Source: Pachyseris speciosa (taxonomy: Eukaryota > Cnidaria > Anthozoa > Scleractinia > Pachyseridae). Taken from it: a DNA stretch of 64,000 nucleotides. Shown here piece by piece: positions 20,171 to 32,076 of the stretch. Position 1 is the stretch's first letter, and every line of letters begins with the position of its first letter. The translations under genes and the position numbers were made by a program. The notes under the pieces are model-generated. The model had not been told where the DNA came from. It worked only from the letters and a program-made list of their open reading frames with translations, and did no database searches. The stretch lies in assembly GCA_016490735.1 (NCBI GenBank), contig JAEMWC010000077.1:245001-309000 (forward strand), written 5' to 3'.

Positions 20171-20573
20171 CACTATAGTGGCGCGAGTTGTGCATACCAA
20201 TCCGCTAAATCTTGGGATTGAAAGAACAATACATTTATTCGCAAAATTAATAAGCTTATAGTAAAAAGAAAAAATGCTATTTTATTTTATTTCATTTAAT
20301 TTATCCTTGCCTGAAATTTTTACAGAATCGATCTCAATTTAGGTCGCCTAACTAACAACTTACGCCTTGTTTTTGTTTTCGCACATCCGTTCAGTATCAG
20401 CCCTGAAATAAGGCGGCCTATATTACGAAAAGTGCTGAAAAGAAGCTTCCGTACTGACCTTACGATTCAGTATTTTTAGTTTCGCATGAAGGTGATAAAC
20501 AGCCACCGATTTAAATGGAATCGTAATCGTTAATCATTTCAGTCTCGTGCACGGTTTAAAAATTTCTGGTCTT

Positions 20574-21773
20574 TAAAGCGCCTATAACCCCAAAACTCTT
20601 TTTTCGCTGAATTAAATCTATATATGGAACTGAGAAAAATGCCGCAAAAATTTTGGAATTCGGTTAAAACTCAATTATTTTTTATGAATTTTTAAAGTGG
20701 GCGCCACTTAATGTACGACCGAGCAAATGGGAGAACGGAGCTAGTGACGTCATTCCAGGCCATTGCTCGCGTCGCTTTGGTTTATATTGTATGGGATCAA
20801 GCGTTTTCAGGGTTTAGTATTTTGGCGAAAGAACTTTTGTTTGACTAAGAAATATGGAATTATGAAATCTATTTACAATGTCGTCCAGCGATGCTGGCTT
20901 TGACTCTAGCTCGGATTCCGATTCCGCAGAAACGGATGTCGAGTACAATTTAGCAGTCAAGGGTTCATCAAATGCGAGCGAACAAGAAACCTCAGATGAC
21001 GAGGAACCAGGATATGTCTATGCAAATGAGGCGATAGAAGACGAGGAATGGCTGGCTCACAATGAAGCAGAAAGGAAAATGGAGGACGAACTTGAAATGA
21101 AATGGCAAAAGCGAGTTAAGGTTGCAAACAAATATGCTGATTCCTTGCATTTTCTTCGATGTTTTTGCTTGGGTTCGACTCGCGCGCGGAAACAAGTGGA
21201 CCAGCGCGTCTTTCCTCCTCTGAGTAAAATGAGACGCAGAGAGATATTTTAGAGGAATGCACTCTTGGAAACCAGCAAAATGTTACAAATACAAAGTGAG
21301 TGAAAGACGGTAAAAAAGAAACAAAAACGTATTCACACACTGTACTGCCGAGTACTTCGTGGGCTCCCAATGAACACGCTTTGATTTTGACAAAGTCGAC
21401 CCAATTTGTTCTTCTCTTGCGTTTCTTCGTATTGACACCCTTCAAAAGATACTGGGTGCAATGATAAACCCCTAACCTTGTTTGCTACAACCAAAAACAA
21501 CGCATCAGTATCTGGCATTCCGAAGCAATAATAGTTCCGAACAAGAAAGCGATTAATATCCTGGAATGACGTCACAAATTATACTATTTCCAGACCCTTT
21601 TCACTGATTCTGCGGCTCGGTCGTGCTTTCAAAAAGGGCTATTTTCGCGCTTTTTAAAACATCATAAAAAATCGCGGTTTTAAACGAATTCGAATTTTTT
21701 TGCGGCATTTTCCTCAGTTCCATACAAAGATTCAATTGAGCGATAAAAGATTTTGGGGGTTATAGGCACTTTA
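20574..21773. mobile_element. 1.2-kb DNA transposon with ORF, arm A only
   Basis: Terminal inverted repeats of about 90 bases: TAAAGCGCCTATAACCCCAA on the left and the complement of TAAAGTGCCTATAACCCCCA on the right, with GGAACTGAG and AATGCCGCAAAAA conserved further in. Arm B near 47640 reads straight through as GGTCTTCAACGAAGAC. A TGACGTCA-type CRE lies near each end (20746, 21565). It encodes the acidic ORF at 20878-21252. Confidence 0.75.
20878..21252 (+). CDS. 124-aa acidic ORF inside a DNA transposon, unrecognised
   Basis: The ORF lies centrally within the terminal inverted repeats. The N terminus is Ser/Asp-rich (DSSSDSDSAETDVEYNLA). A Glu-rich, probably helical middle follows (EWLAHNEAERKMEDELEMKW), then a basic, Cys-containing end (FLRCFCLGSTRARK). 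No transposase catalytic domain is visible. It may be the first exon of a longer transposon protein, or a remnant left in a non-autonomous derivative. The ATG (TTTACAATGTCG) follows a CRE-bearing region that could act as its promoter. I do not recognise the family. Confidence 0.45.
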   Translation: MSSSDAGFDSSSDSDSAETDVEYNLAVKGSSNASEQETSDDEEPGYVYANEAIEDEEWLAHNEAERKMEDELEMKWQKRVKVANKYADSLHFLRCFCLGSTRARKQVDQRVFPPLSKMRRREIF

Positions 21774-22079
21774 GCGAAGACTACAGTTCCTCGCTAGAAT
21801 ATCATTTGAAATATTGTGCATAATTTGCAATTGCTTATTAATTTTAGCTATATTAAGCCTGGTAAGCTATTTTCAAACCTTTTATCGGACGCATTAGTGT
21901 TTATATCACACCGACTGTATGTCGTTTGAGAGTTGAGTTTCAGTATTTCCAAGAGGTAATCAGTATGCGGACAAAACAAGGTTCATAACACATGCCAGAT
22001 GAAATATAACAAGACTGGTAACTTTTAAACAAGCAAATAAAAGAAAAAAAAATAATAAAAGATATGAAATTGGGCCAAG

Positions 22080-22398
22080 CTTTATGTTGACAGAAAATGT
22101 TTGAGCTTAGTTTAAAGTGTGACAAATTCCTTTCTGGAATCGAAAATAAGGTGCACACTCTTTCGGTGCAGGAGCGAGATATCGCGTTTTCAAGTACGGG
22201 ACATGTGAGTGCCAAATACCAGCTTGATATCAGTACTGATTCATCCTTTACTGGTGCATACTTAGATCAGCGATGTTGGATAGAGCGACTGGTGTCATTG
22301 CTTGTACAATCGAATTGTTAAAACCTCCTTGAAAGCCGCTGAAACTAAAACCAAACCCCCTAGAACCGTCAGTTCCATTAGGCACCTTCGTTGTCATC
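22080..22398 (+). promoter_or_regulatory. Conserved 5' leader of GPCR copy A, possible UTR intron
   Basis: This leader is conserved with 48315-48584. A donor-like GGACAT|GTGAGT lies at 22205, and CTTAG at 22262-22266 could be an acceptor, so a short intron in the 5' untranslated region is possible. Text just before the ATG differs by small indels between copies, which argues that it is not coding. In arm B a hairpin element interrupts this leader. Confidence 0.4.
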
Positions 22399-23586
22399 AT
22401 GGCGGATGACTTGGCCTCTCGCAGCGTCTTTTTGATTATTGTAGAGGTCAGCTCGATTATAATCTTAAATATTCTGTCTGTGATTGGAAACACCTTGGTT
22501 TGTATTTCTGTCTACAGGAACGCTCGACTCCGCACGATGACAAACTTGTACATCATCGCTTTGGCCGTCAGCGATTTGCTCTCCGCTGTGTTTGTGATGC
22601 CAATTGGCGCGAGCGTATTGATAACCGGTAAATGGGTTCTCGGCGGAACGATCTGTCAACTTTACGCCTTCCTCAGTCTGTTCGTAATCTACGTCTCTCC
22701 TGTAACCATGGGCTTAACAGCTGTAAATCGGTATGTGAGGATATGCAAGTCTGATCAGCAGTACAGGAAACTGTTTTCTGTCAAGACATCATACGCTCTC
22801 CTGGCTTGTGTGTGGGTATTTGTGGCTTGTTACGCTTCCATCCCGCGGTTGTTCGGCCTCCAAGCGTACGAATTCGTCCCAGGTTACGCCCAGTGCACCA
22901 TCGCTCACCTCAGTGCAAGCGGCAAGTCGATTCACTACGGCATCGTCGTCACTTTGTTCTTTATAACACCGTTGATAGCTACTACATTCAGCTACACAAA
23001 AGTCGCCAGGATGATCCGACAGCACAATGCGACAATGTCTGCTTCCATCGGCGGAGGACAGAATACCCCTGGGCAAGGAACACAGGGATGTGGAAGGGGC
23101 ACCCGCATCAGTGATCATGAAATCAAACTTAGCAAGTCTCTTTTTGCAGTTGTTTTCGCCTTCATGTTCTGCTGGGTGCCATTTTGGATCATCGTTATTT
23201 TGCGACGTTTTCGTCTCGTGGCCAGGATGCCTAGAAGCGTAGAACTCTTTTGCATGTTTCTATTTTATTTTGCCAACACCATCAACCCGTTCATATACGC
23301 CGGGATGAACCCCGCATTTCGAAGAGAATTCCGTAAAATTCTCAACTGCAAACGTTTGCGTAAATTGGTGGAATCTAGTGAGGGAAGAGCGAAATCCGAA
23401 GATGTGGAAACGCAAAGCAGTCAGCGGCGACATTACGACAGCTCGGCCGATCCGTCCTCAGTAGTCAGTTTCCCTCCCTATGTGAGAAAAACTGATTGTG
23501 AGATAAGACTAGAAGGGCTTGAGATGTTCACAAAAGATATTAGCAACACCAACAACAACTACAACAACGTTATTGTCTTTGTTTGA
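22399..23586 (+). CDS. Melatonin-receptor-like class A GPCR, copy A (395 aa)
   Basis: Intronless ORF with seven predicted membrane segments. Class A landmarks: GN in helix 1 (Asn31), LAVSDLL in helix 2 (Asp59), Cys86 at the start of helix 3 with a partner at Cys166 in loop 2, NRY (110-112) in place of DRY, Trp139 in helix 4, Pro191 in helix 5, CWVPFW (258-263) in helix 6, and NPFIY (296-300) in helix 7 followed by the basic helix 8 FRREFRKIL. NRY is typical of melatonin receptors and their relatives, which usually couple to Gi; many cnidarian orphans share it. The ligand cannot be inferred. Loop 3 has a Gly/Gln-rich insert (218-234). The start was chosen where conservation with copy B begins (ATGGCGGATGAC). 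Confidence 0.9.
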   Translation: MADDLASRSVFLIIVEVSSIIILNILSVIGNTLVCISVYRNARLRTMTNLYIIALAVSDLLSAVFVMPIGASVLITGKWVLGGTICQLYAFLSLFVIYVSPVTMGLTAVNRYVRICKSDQQYRKLFSVKTSYALLACVWVFVACYASIPRLFGLQAYEFVPGYAQCTIAHLSASGKSIHYGIVVTLFFITPLIATTFSYTKVARMIRQHNATMSASIGGGQNTPGQGTQGCGRGTRISDHEIKLSKSLFAVVFAFMFCWVPFWIIVILRRFRLVARMPRSVELFCMFLFYFANTINPFIYAGMNPAFRREFRKILNCKRLRKLVESSEGRAKSEDVETQSSQRRHYDSSADPSSVVSFPPYVRKTDCEIRLEGLEMFTKDISNTNNNYNNVIVFV

Positions 23587-23681
23587 ATGAGAATAATTGC
23601 TTACAGTATTGCATACTTCATTGCATTTCACAAAGTATTGCATTGTATGATACAAGAAGCATTGGATGGAATATATGGAGT

Positions 23682-23752
23682 ATCAACCTCGTTCCCAGGG
23701 TCCTCCCCTTCTCGTTGGACGTGAAAGAAAGGAGCCTGGGAACGAGGTTGAT
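23682..23752. mobile_element. Short hairpin MITE, arm A copy
   Basis: A 71-base hairpin: ATCAACCTCGTTCCCAGG against its near-perfect complement CCTGGGAACGAGGTTGAT. It is present at the same place in arm B (50262-50331), so it predates the duplication. Confidence 0.8.
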
Positions 23753-24474
23753 GGAATAGTGCATTGCATTAAGTATTGCAGTGAATCAACATTGGCTTGA
23801 CTGTAAACATTAGCTGCCTTGGCAGGAAGCTGTTGACTGGGAAAATGACTATTCCTCTATGTTTGGTTTTCACTATTTAAAATAAAAAAAAAATGGTTCT
23901 TCACCAGAATCGATTTTGTTAACGAAAACGTCAGACCTACACGTAATTTTCAACAATGTATGACTTATATATCCTTAATTCTGCGTCAAAAACACTGTTC
24001 TACCTCACCTGGTTGACTGAACTGTGTTCCAAACTGGATTCTAATTTTGTATAAAGAAGCAAATCTTTGTCCCCAGAATCCGCAGAAGAGACTGTATATA
24101 ATTATGCATTTTTTTTCTCATGAGAGGTGTCCGCGTTGGTTTCCGTATGAGAGTTGCGTATATATATTTTTTGCCAGACTGGTTGATCAAACAACGGCGC
24201 GCTGTTTCCACGAATAATTTATACTCCTGATTTCCAGAAGATGTACTTTCTCGAGTCAAATATCGCCCCTCTCAGTGAGAAAGGAAAACAAAATCTAATC
24301 TAATCAATTTCTAACTGGGTCAGTCGTCGGCTTAAATCCCCGTCAACATTAATGCTGCACTTTCGCGTTTATGCGGAAACTTATTGTCATGAGCCATGAC
24401 TGGAAACAGAAGGAAGAGTAACCGGTATATTTCCTCTTTTTCCTTTTGTTTTGTACTCATGATGTATATATTTT

Positions 24475-26635
24475 ATTTTTAAAAACTGAACTTCGGATAT
24501 CAGATTTCCAGCATTTTCATTGGTTAGCCGGACACAGGCTCTCAACTCACATAGCCAGAAATCCCATACTGGCTTCCATAATGGCCTCAAGCATGCGCGC
24601 AACACGCACATACGGATTTAACATGGCGACAAAACTCATAAAGGAAATGAGAGGAAAATAATATTGTTTTGCATTTTGCGGCGTAGCCGCACAAAGCTAA
24701 GTATTCCACTTGATTTTAGTAGAAAGAGTCAAGTTCAAACCATGTTGTAATTGAGTAAAATATGAGAAAAAATGGTTCTAAATGGTGCCTTTTTGATCGA
24801 AATCATCTCATAAACTAGCCACACTTTTCTCTCAATGTTCCTTTAAATAGGTCTTACCTTCATGGTTTCCTTAGTCGGCTTCGAGGAAACAACTGCGCCG
24901 AATTAATTTCCCACGTTGTTATTCAAAAGATAGGATATGAAGCTTGTGAAAATAATATTTTTGGTCCTAACAAATTTCGTTGGCATGGTGCGTTTTTTAT
25001 GTAAATAGTGGCATTTTCCAGAAATGCGAGACGAGCCGAGATGAAGCCATTACGTAGGAAAAATGCATCTTCGAGAGGTTTGCTTTATTCCACTACGGTC
25101 GCCATATTGTTTTAACGTGTTTTCAGTGATCAGTTGTATTCCCCATAACAAGTTAGGTACTTGATATATGATGAACAGACCGAATTTCGAAAAATAGCGG
25201 GAACCTCGAAGTAATTATCGAAGGAAGTACAGGAAAATATTCACATATCCTAAGTCTGATGTAACACCAATTAAATCATTTCAAACTTGATAAATTGATT
25301 TTTTGGATACATTTCGATCAATAATCTTTAAAAGCAGTGAAGCAAAGAGCGTTTAAACAACAATAATTGCCTTCATTTGTTCGCCTGCCACGTTGAATAT
25401 CAAAATATACGCGCCCGCCGTTCAATCCGCTGACTGTCTTGGATTTCTGGCTGATATACCTACACTACCTTATATGGTCAATGAACGCTTCAGCCAACAG
25501 AGAAAGTTCAATAAAAATTTCCCTTGAAACGGCAGCCATTAAAACATTAGTCGTCTCGCAGGAGTTCAGTTAACGAGTAAGAAATTTCGAAACTGTAACC
25601 CAAATACAAACGGAATTCAACTTTTCATTGCTGAGTGTTTTAGAACGACAAGAAACAGTGCTGGGATGGTGTTAAAAATTTTCTTGCAGCGCTAAGAAAA
25701 TTTTCCTGGCTGTTGATGTTTAGCTAATAGCAAAACGCACTCGCAGAGTTTTTGAACTTAACTAAACGAAATTCAAAATATGTATTCAACAACAAGTGTC
25801 GCGGGTTTCACGGGCAAGTCTATTCAAAACAAACTGAACAAACGAGAACTTCAGGTAAAATTTGCAACAATAATCCACTATTGAAAATCCATCCAGCGAT
25901 CAGTGACACTTTTTAAAAAATTAACACACATTAAAAATGTTCTGACCTGCACTCGATGCAATGTATCAATCACCAGCTTCAAACTTTCCGCTTACAGATA
26001 TAATGTTTTGTAAAAAATGGGAAGAATTGCCGTTCTTGTTGTGTTTGTTATTCTGTTCGGCCGCGGTTCCAGTTTTTGTTCCACGGATCGAGACAAATTT
26101 CTATAAGCCATTTCTTGAAGCATAACCTGGACATTTGTCTTCCTTATCCCTCATAAATCTTGTATCCGACCAGGTCTGGTGAGACAATGTTCCAGTCCAT
26201 CAAAATAAAGTGAAATTGTGCCTTCATTTTTATGAAATTCGCCTATGGTGGTGTTGTTTTTTTGATGTATTACAAATTCGCTACCTTCGGCTCGTATGCA
26301 TCTACGTGAAAGCCGTTCCACCCTCTTTGAACAATGACTGAATATTTTTTTAGCAAACTACTGACCATTTACAACCATTCAGAGCAAATAAACTCTGAAC
26401 TTTTTCCAAAAAGGACCCTAAACTGAAGCTTCAACGTTATTCTCGGGCAGTTTCATTGAATTCATTCAACTTTGCTCGGAAACGTTGCAACACACCGAAA
26501 GGTTTTCGCGCCCTTTTTGTTTAGTCATGTGATGGACAAATGTTTCCTTTTTTCGGTTTTCTCTTTCTCCGAGTTCCTTACTTCTACTTTTTTTTTGTTC
26601 TGATTCTCAATTATGCGTCGTAGAGTTTTTAATAA
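24475..26635. other. 2.2-kb arm A insertion, no gene seen
   Basis: Arm B runs directly from the equivalent of 24475 to that of about 26780 (near 52820), so this is an insertion here or a deletion there. I find no protein-coding exon or clear terminal repeats. Its origin is unknown. Confidence 0.5.
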
Positions 26636-26750
26636 AACAATTATTCTACTCGGGCTTGCTGGATATGAAATGATTATAACCAACTCGGCGCTAGCGCCTC
26701 GTTGGTTATTTATCACTTCATATCCAGCGTGCCCTCGTAGAATAATTGTT
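26636..26750. mobile_element. Hairpin MITE (GGATATGAAATGATTATA type)
   Basis: ACAATTATTCTACTCGGGC on the left pairs with the complement of GCCCTCGTAGAATAATTGT. The inner GGATATGAAATGAT pairs with ATCACTTCATATCC, and the loop contains GGCGCTAGCGCC. It is absent from arm B. Confidence 0.8.
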
Positions 26751-28025
26751 AAATATCCGTCCACGGGAAAGGAAGGAGAAAAGTAATTCTCGATTTCCCT
26801 TGACTTCTGTAAGATATTATAATGTCAAATAAAATATAACCGCATTTAAACTTGAAGCTCGCTGCCTTAATATTTGATTGTTTTGTTCAAGTGGCACATA
26901 TGGAATTATAACTGGGAAGTGGTTTGTGGAGGCCACGCTCCCCCCCCCCCCCCCCTTCCCCCCTGAAAGAAGAGGGAATCGAGAACGGCAGCAGTAATTG
27001 AATACAGTACAGCTAATAAAAAGATTACCATCTCTGTATGCATAACACTTTTTTCTCATGATCACTCTCAAGTACAAACTTTACTATCTCTAGTTGGTTT
27101 ACAAGAATGCTGTCGCTATCATAACAATTACTATGCCACTTGGTAAAGACATAAGTCGGTTACATTTCACCTGGGTGGAAAAGGAATTGAGCGAACCCCT
27201 TACAACTAAGTTTATTCATTTAAGTTCATGTCATTGAGTGCGATTTGCCATTGATTACAGAGGCGATCATGTCAAAACTTCAACATTCCTTTAGGGCATT
27301 CGATTGCGCTCTGTTCCCAAAACGTCATTGGAGAATTAACTGAGGGGGGGGGGGGGGGGTGAGGGGAGGGGAAATCTCGCGAATTATCGCCTGATACCTA
27401 GCTGACTTGGCCGTGGGCCGCGTTGGCTAAAATCAGGGATATCCGCAGGAGTGAGCAAGTTAATATTGTTTCATTTATCAACATGTTAATCACAAAGTAC
27501 AATTTACTGCGTTTGTCAATTTGCAGAAAAGCTGGAAAAACACGAAATTACGAACATCGCAGGATATCTATTGAGTGCACATGACGAATATTGAGCGCGC
27601 TTTGACCATATTTGGACATTGTCACAATGTGTTGGATAAAAAAATTTGAATAGTTTGAAAGGCATCAACTAGCATCGCTCACCGCAAAGCACGAATGGCT
27701 TCGTAATTAAGTTAAACGTTTGTCCAAGGAGGAGCGCAAGCATGAAACAACTACATTAAAGACTTAATGGTGGGGTATTTAATAGCGTTTTCCCCTCACC
27801 CTATGGAAGAAGAGCGGGAGTTCGAGTATGTCGTCCTCAAAAGATTAATTCCCAGGGCGTTGTTAGCAAGGATGTCCAAGTATCGACTTAATTAAAAGTT
27901 CAGAAATTCAGTCATTACTAAGTTTGGTTAATTATCAATGCGACAAAAATGGAAGTTGCTCCTTTTCTTCTACGTTGATTGCAGTTACATGATAACGAAA
28001 GTGGCAAATTAAAGGCACGAGATTT
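26751..28025. other. 3' flank of the secreted-protein gene, shared by three copies
   Basis: No coding exon. From about 26870 this matches 53160 onward and also 63410 onward to the end of the window. G-rich runs (27345-27359) and C-rich runs (26941-26955) are present. Confidence 0.6.
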
Positions 28026-30491
28026 CTACTCCTCCTGCTCTTCGGATTCAAGCTTTTGCAGCTCCTTGACATGTTTCTTGTACTTTTCTATGTCTTCAAA
28101 TAAGTGGCGCATGATGGGGTGATTGCAGGTCTTTGTTTGTTCTTCTAAGCAACGAATATATGCATCGTCTGCATCATCCCCTGCCTCAGTGTCTTCGTTC
28201 TCATGCTCGTACACTTGCATGCTTGCAATCAAGCACTTCTTTATGGCATCTCCAGCGCATTTGTGATAACGATCTTTCGCTGCAGAGTGGATAAATAGGT
28301 TACTACTCAGTTCTTACTGTCAAGATCCCTCATGGTATATCTCCGGCGTATTCTTTGACCCTGCTACAATGATACCGTCCCTAAAATCAAACTGCATTTC
28401 AGGACAATCAACATCTTTTAATACGTCAATGTTGCTACGGTGACAACTGTCGCTTGGAAACCAATGAAAAAGTAAACTTTGGTCATGCGTCGAAAAGATG
28501 TTATATTGTCAAGGACAACCAAGGCCAACTAGAAAGAGCGTTACGAGCCTCATTATTAAGAACTTTGTTTGACACACTCATTTTGATGCTTCACAAGTGG
28601 CGTTTGAATGAAGAGATGATGTAAATGTTTCAACAAAAGTTGGCCAAAATCTAACTATTCTCATGTGTTTTGGGGTATTTTTCAATCACTTCCTTTATAT
28701 TATTCTCAAAATTTGCATTTTTATCTAAATAATCATATATTTTAGGGGAAATCTACGCTTTTACTCACCAATGTCATGGAGCCCTTCTTTCTTCATGATA
28801 TCTAAGAAAACGGAAGTAATCGTGAACCCAGCTTCGTCGAAAAGGACAGAAACAGTGGTATATTGAAAAGAAACGTCTGTTTTTTGAGCCCAGCTAGTTT
28901 TATTATATGTTATTATTATGCTATACTTGGTGATTATAACTTTTGAGTCTGTGAATGAAATTCTAAAGGATGAATATGTGAATGATCATCGCAGTTGTGA
29001 ACACTACTTAAACAGTAGTGAAAATAAAGCTTGAAAGTCAGAAATTCTAAAGACGACCAATCAAAGGAAAGCTACTGAGAGGCACCTTTCTTTAGTGCTG
29101 TTTATTATGCCCTACAAAGTGGTTTTAACTTGAAATAAAAAAAAAAAAACCATGAAAGCTACCGAACAGTACGTTCGTGTGTTTCTGTTTATTAAGCACT
29201 ACAAGGTGATATTAGAGGTTTGAGTCTCTCGATGAATTATTGGAACTCAACCATTCAAATGAAATCTTAAAAAAATTGTACTCTCAAAGAAACCATACCT
29301 GACTTCAACACAATTCTCTTCAGGTCATCGTACTTTATCTCTGGGCAAACCTTCGATTCCTTGAGAAGATAAGAGGTCTGATAAGCCTCAGCACCATAGA
29401 ACAGGAAAACTTTTGGGACTGGAGATGGAGTTTTCTCGAGAACGTCTGCCAAGCATGAAGCATATTCCTGAGAAAAGAAAACGAACTAAGAAATTAACGT
29501 CATCTAAATATACAGATGACTGAGTAAGTGGGTGAGTGGATGAGTGGGTGCGTGTGTGAGGAGTGAGTGAGTGAGTGAGTGAGCGAGTGAGCAAGAGAGT
29601 GGAGATTGAGTGAGTGGGTAAGTAAGTGAGTGGGTGGGAGAGGGAGTAAGTGAGTGGGTGGGTGGGCGGGTGAGTGAGTGAGTAAGTGAGTGAGTTCGGG
29701 AAGGGTGAGTGAGTGAATGAGTGAGTGAGAGGGGCTAACACTCGAAACGTCAACTTCTTAAATCCCTATGGTGATCAATTCACATTATCAACTCGTTGAT
29801 AAACAAATTTTCGCAATTTATTATTTTATTGTATTACGAATTGAGAATCTCTTTTTTCGGAAGTAGACATATTTACCTACATTTTACACGTATTTTGATT
29901 TTCAGCTTTCAGTATGTATTTAATCTTGTCGTGATCATTTAGGACCTTCAAAGCAACTGTCCACTCTCTTAATGGTGAACTGGAGATCTCGTCGGATATC
30001 ATGGTACCTTTGGAAGCACATCAAAAAAACACTGCTCATCTTCTATGGCATCCGCCTTACAAATCAAACATGTTCTATGTTCCACAGGGTTTGCTGTCCC
30101 TCCGTTTTCGTCTTTTTCTTTTCCAGTTTGTATTCTTAATGAGTGAGCTCCTAAAAACCTGAGCTTTGTTTAACTTACTCTGTGATCTGGATTTTCACTT
30201 CATTTGTTTCATAGTTCAATCGCTGACAATTATTAAATATAGCCGTTTTGATATCAACAGTTAAGGGGTGTCGTCCAAGTTCTGCTCTGCGTGCAATGTT
30301 TTCTGTATACCACGGAGTGTTCAAATTCTGTTTACCGTAAATTTGAGGCCATTTCAGAATTACATTTGGCTTCTTTTTCAAAGCGAGTCGTGGTGCTCAT
30401 CTTTTCATATGACAATTAATTTCCATTCACATGCAACTTTAACTCATTTTCATATGAATGGAACTAATTTTAATCTGAAAAGATGAGCACC

Positions 30492-30525
<34 letters not shown>

Positions 30526-32076
30526 CGAAATGGCCTATTGTGCTCTTGTCAAAATTGTCAAAACGAGACTTGTATGACAAAAGCTTAGGAACCCAGATTT
30601 GACAGCCCTGTAGTAAATTTGGTTTTACCACAGCAGCGAAACGTTTGTTCATGATAAGAATTGTCATTATTTCGCTGTTAGAGAGGCTTTTTGCTATGAA
30701 TTTCTTTGGCATAAGTATAACGACCTGATGATGTCATTTCTAAACCTAGATAGCTTTGTCTGTTAATTATATGCTCAAGTCTTGTTGTGTCCGTTGCCAC
30801 TAAAAATGTTGACATTTTATTTTGATGTATTTACTTCGAGCATAGTTAATAGAGGGAAATGGTTATGAAGCCCGGCAAACATCAAAGAAGCAAAACAAAG
30901 AGGTCAAGATTTATGTTGGAAGGTTCATGACCCTGCACATATTTTGTTTTGCACTCATATACTATGCATGAATTACATAATCACAATGTTTCTATTGGTT
31001 AGTTGCATGAACACACGTACTCACCTAATGTTATTTGTGCAAGGTCAACCCACAAAATAGCAAACAAAAACATATAACAAAGAACTTTGCTAGGTTTCAT
31101 AACCATCTCCCTCTATTAACTATGATTCGAGTTTCCAACCTTTAGCGTGTTTGTGAACAACATCGATCGTTTTTTGCAATGTTTGAAGAGACGGACTTAT
31201 AAGCAACAGATCATCCGCGTATATTAAGCAGTTGAAAGAGGTATTCCTTAAACTCACACCCGGGCAACTGTTTGTTCTAAGGTATTGGCGGAGTAGATAG
31301 TTCATAAAATAGGGAGATTCACATTACTGGACTTAGACCGTCGCGCTGCCTTATTCCTTTGTAAGATGGAAAAAAGTCGGTTAATTCTTTGTGGTCAGTT
31401 TTGACACAGTTTTGAATCGATTTTATAACCGTAGTTGTATAGTTTCCTCATCATTCCAGATTTCCATACGCTGTCAAAGGCCTTTTCATAATTTATAAAG
31501 TAAACATAGAGTTTCTTGTGTTGTTTGGTATAGCTATGTAAGAGTTGTTGTAAGATGAAGTGACTATCTACGGTTGTAGCCTTTGGTCTGAATCCAAATT
31601 GCTCTAGGTTGAGGACATTATATATTTCGAGATATTAATGCAATCTAGATTCAGTTGTGATTTAAATCGCCACCTAAGCAACTTATTAAGGTAATTCCTC
31701 TGTAGTTGGTTGGTTGGGTGGGTTGGTGAATGAATGAAACAATGTATGTATGAACGAACGAACGAACTGAACGGACGGACGGACGAGTGAGTGAGTGAAG
31801 TTCGGTCTCGTTTAAATATATATTGGTTTAGTTTCTGTCTGGTATTCGTTTCGTTTGTTAACTTACCCCAATAGTTAAGCACGACAACTTCAGGTCGTCG
31901 GCATCTAAGTTGAGATTGAGTCGTGCTGCCAATGCCTTCTCGCCGGCAAATTCGGGTGCGTTTCCCTCATAACAACTCAAAATTGGTTCGAGCACCCGTA
32001 ACTTGGAATCAATAAATCCGTTCGCAGCAGAGATAACATTAACAGCAAATATAACGGTGATGATCTTTGACAGCAT
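28026..32076 (-). CDS. Secreted cysteine-containing orphan protein, 4 coding exons, 231 aa
   Basis: Exons: 32076-31867, 29467-29299, 28831-28769 and 28279-28026. All splice sites are GT-AG (donors GGG|GTAAGT, TCAG|GTATGG, ATTG|GTGAGT) and phases 0,1,1 agree throughout. Residues 1-20 form a signal peptide (MLSKIITVIFAVNVISAANG). The mature protein has eight cysteines (35, 66, 75, 111, 155, 163, 191, 199), which could form four disulfides. A very acidic stretch lies at 174-186 (ENEDTEAGDDADD), and a Lys/Glu-rich C-terminal helix begins near 207 (FEDIEKYKKHVKELQKLE). I do not recognise the family. An acceptor (CTCTTTAG) at 32092-32093 leads to a non-coding first exon at about 32960-32910 under a TATA box. 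Intron 1 holds a degraded LINE, a GTGA minisatellite and a Penelope end. A dead paralogue lies at 54342-56716. Confidence 0.75.
29522..29728. repeat. GTGA/GAGT minisatellite in intron 1, arm A
   Basis: About 200 bases of GTGA, GTGG and GTAA tetramers. The arm B equivalent (56776-57452) is about 680 bases, more than three times longer. Confidence 0.92.
29733..29822 (+). mobile_element. Solo Penelope 3' end, arm A
   Basis: GGGCTAACACTCGAAACGTC through TTATCAACTCGTTGATAAAC matches the 3' block of the element at 3590-5455. It directly abuts the minisatellite here and again in arm B (57458-57545), so the fragment predates the duplication. Confidence 0.75.
30160..31640 (-). mobile_element. Degraded LINE in intron 1, arm A
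   Basis: The minus strand reads, in order, EQFGFRPKATTVDSHFILQQ, YVYFINYEKAFDSVWKSG (RT motif A), NCLIYADDLLLISPSL (motif C, YADD), CQIWVPKLLSYKSRFDNF, and WYTENIARRAELGRHPLTVD. This is the order of a LINE RT from its core to its C terminus. Frames are broken. The same fragment sits in arm B (about 57900-59465). A hairpin element at 30346-30536 interrupts it here. Confidence 0.75.
30346..30536. mobile_element. Hairpin MITE inside the LINE remnant, arm A only
   Basis: Arms of about 80 bases: GAGGCCATTTCAGAATTAC on the left and the complement of AGGCCATTTCGGAATTACC on the right, with GAGTCGTGGTGCTCATCTTT against AAAGATGAGCACCGGACTC inside. Arm B lacks it at the matching site near 58255. Confidence 0.85.

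Noticed and set aside
24446..24661. Paired overlapping ORFs near 24.5 kb as a small gene
   Set aside because: No splice signals, no counterpart in arm B and no recognisable domain.
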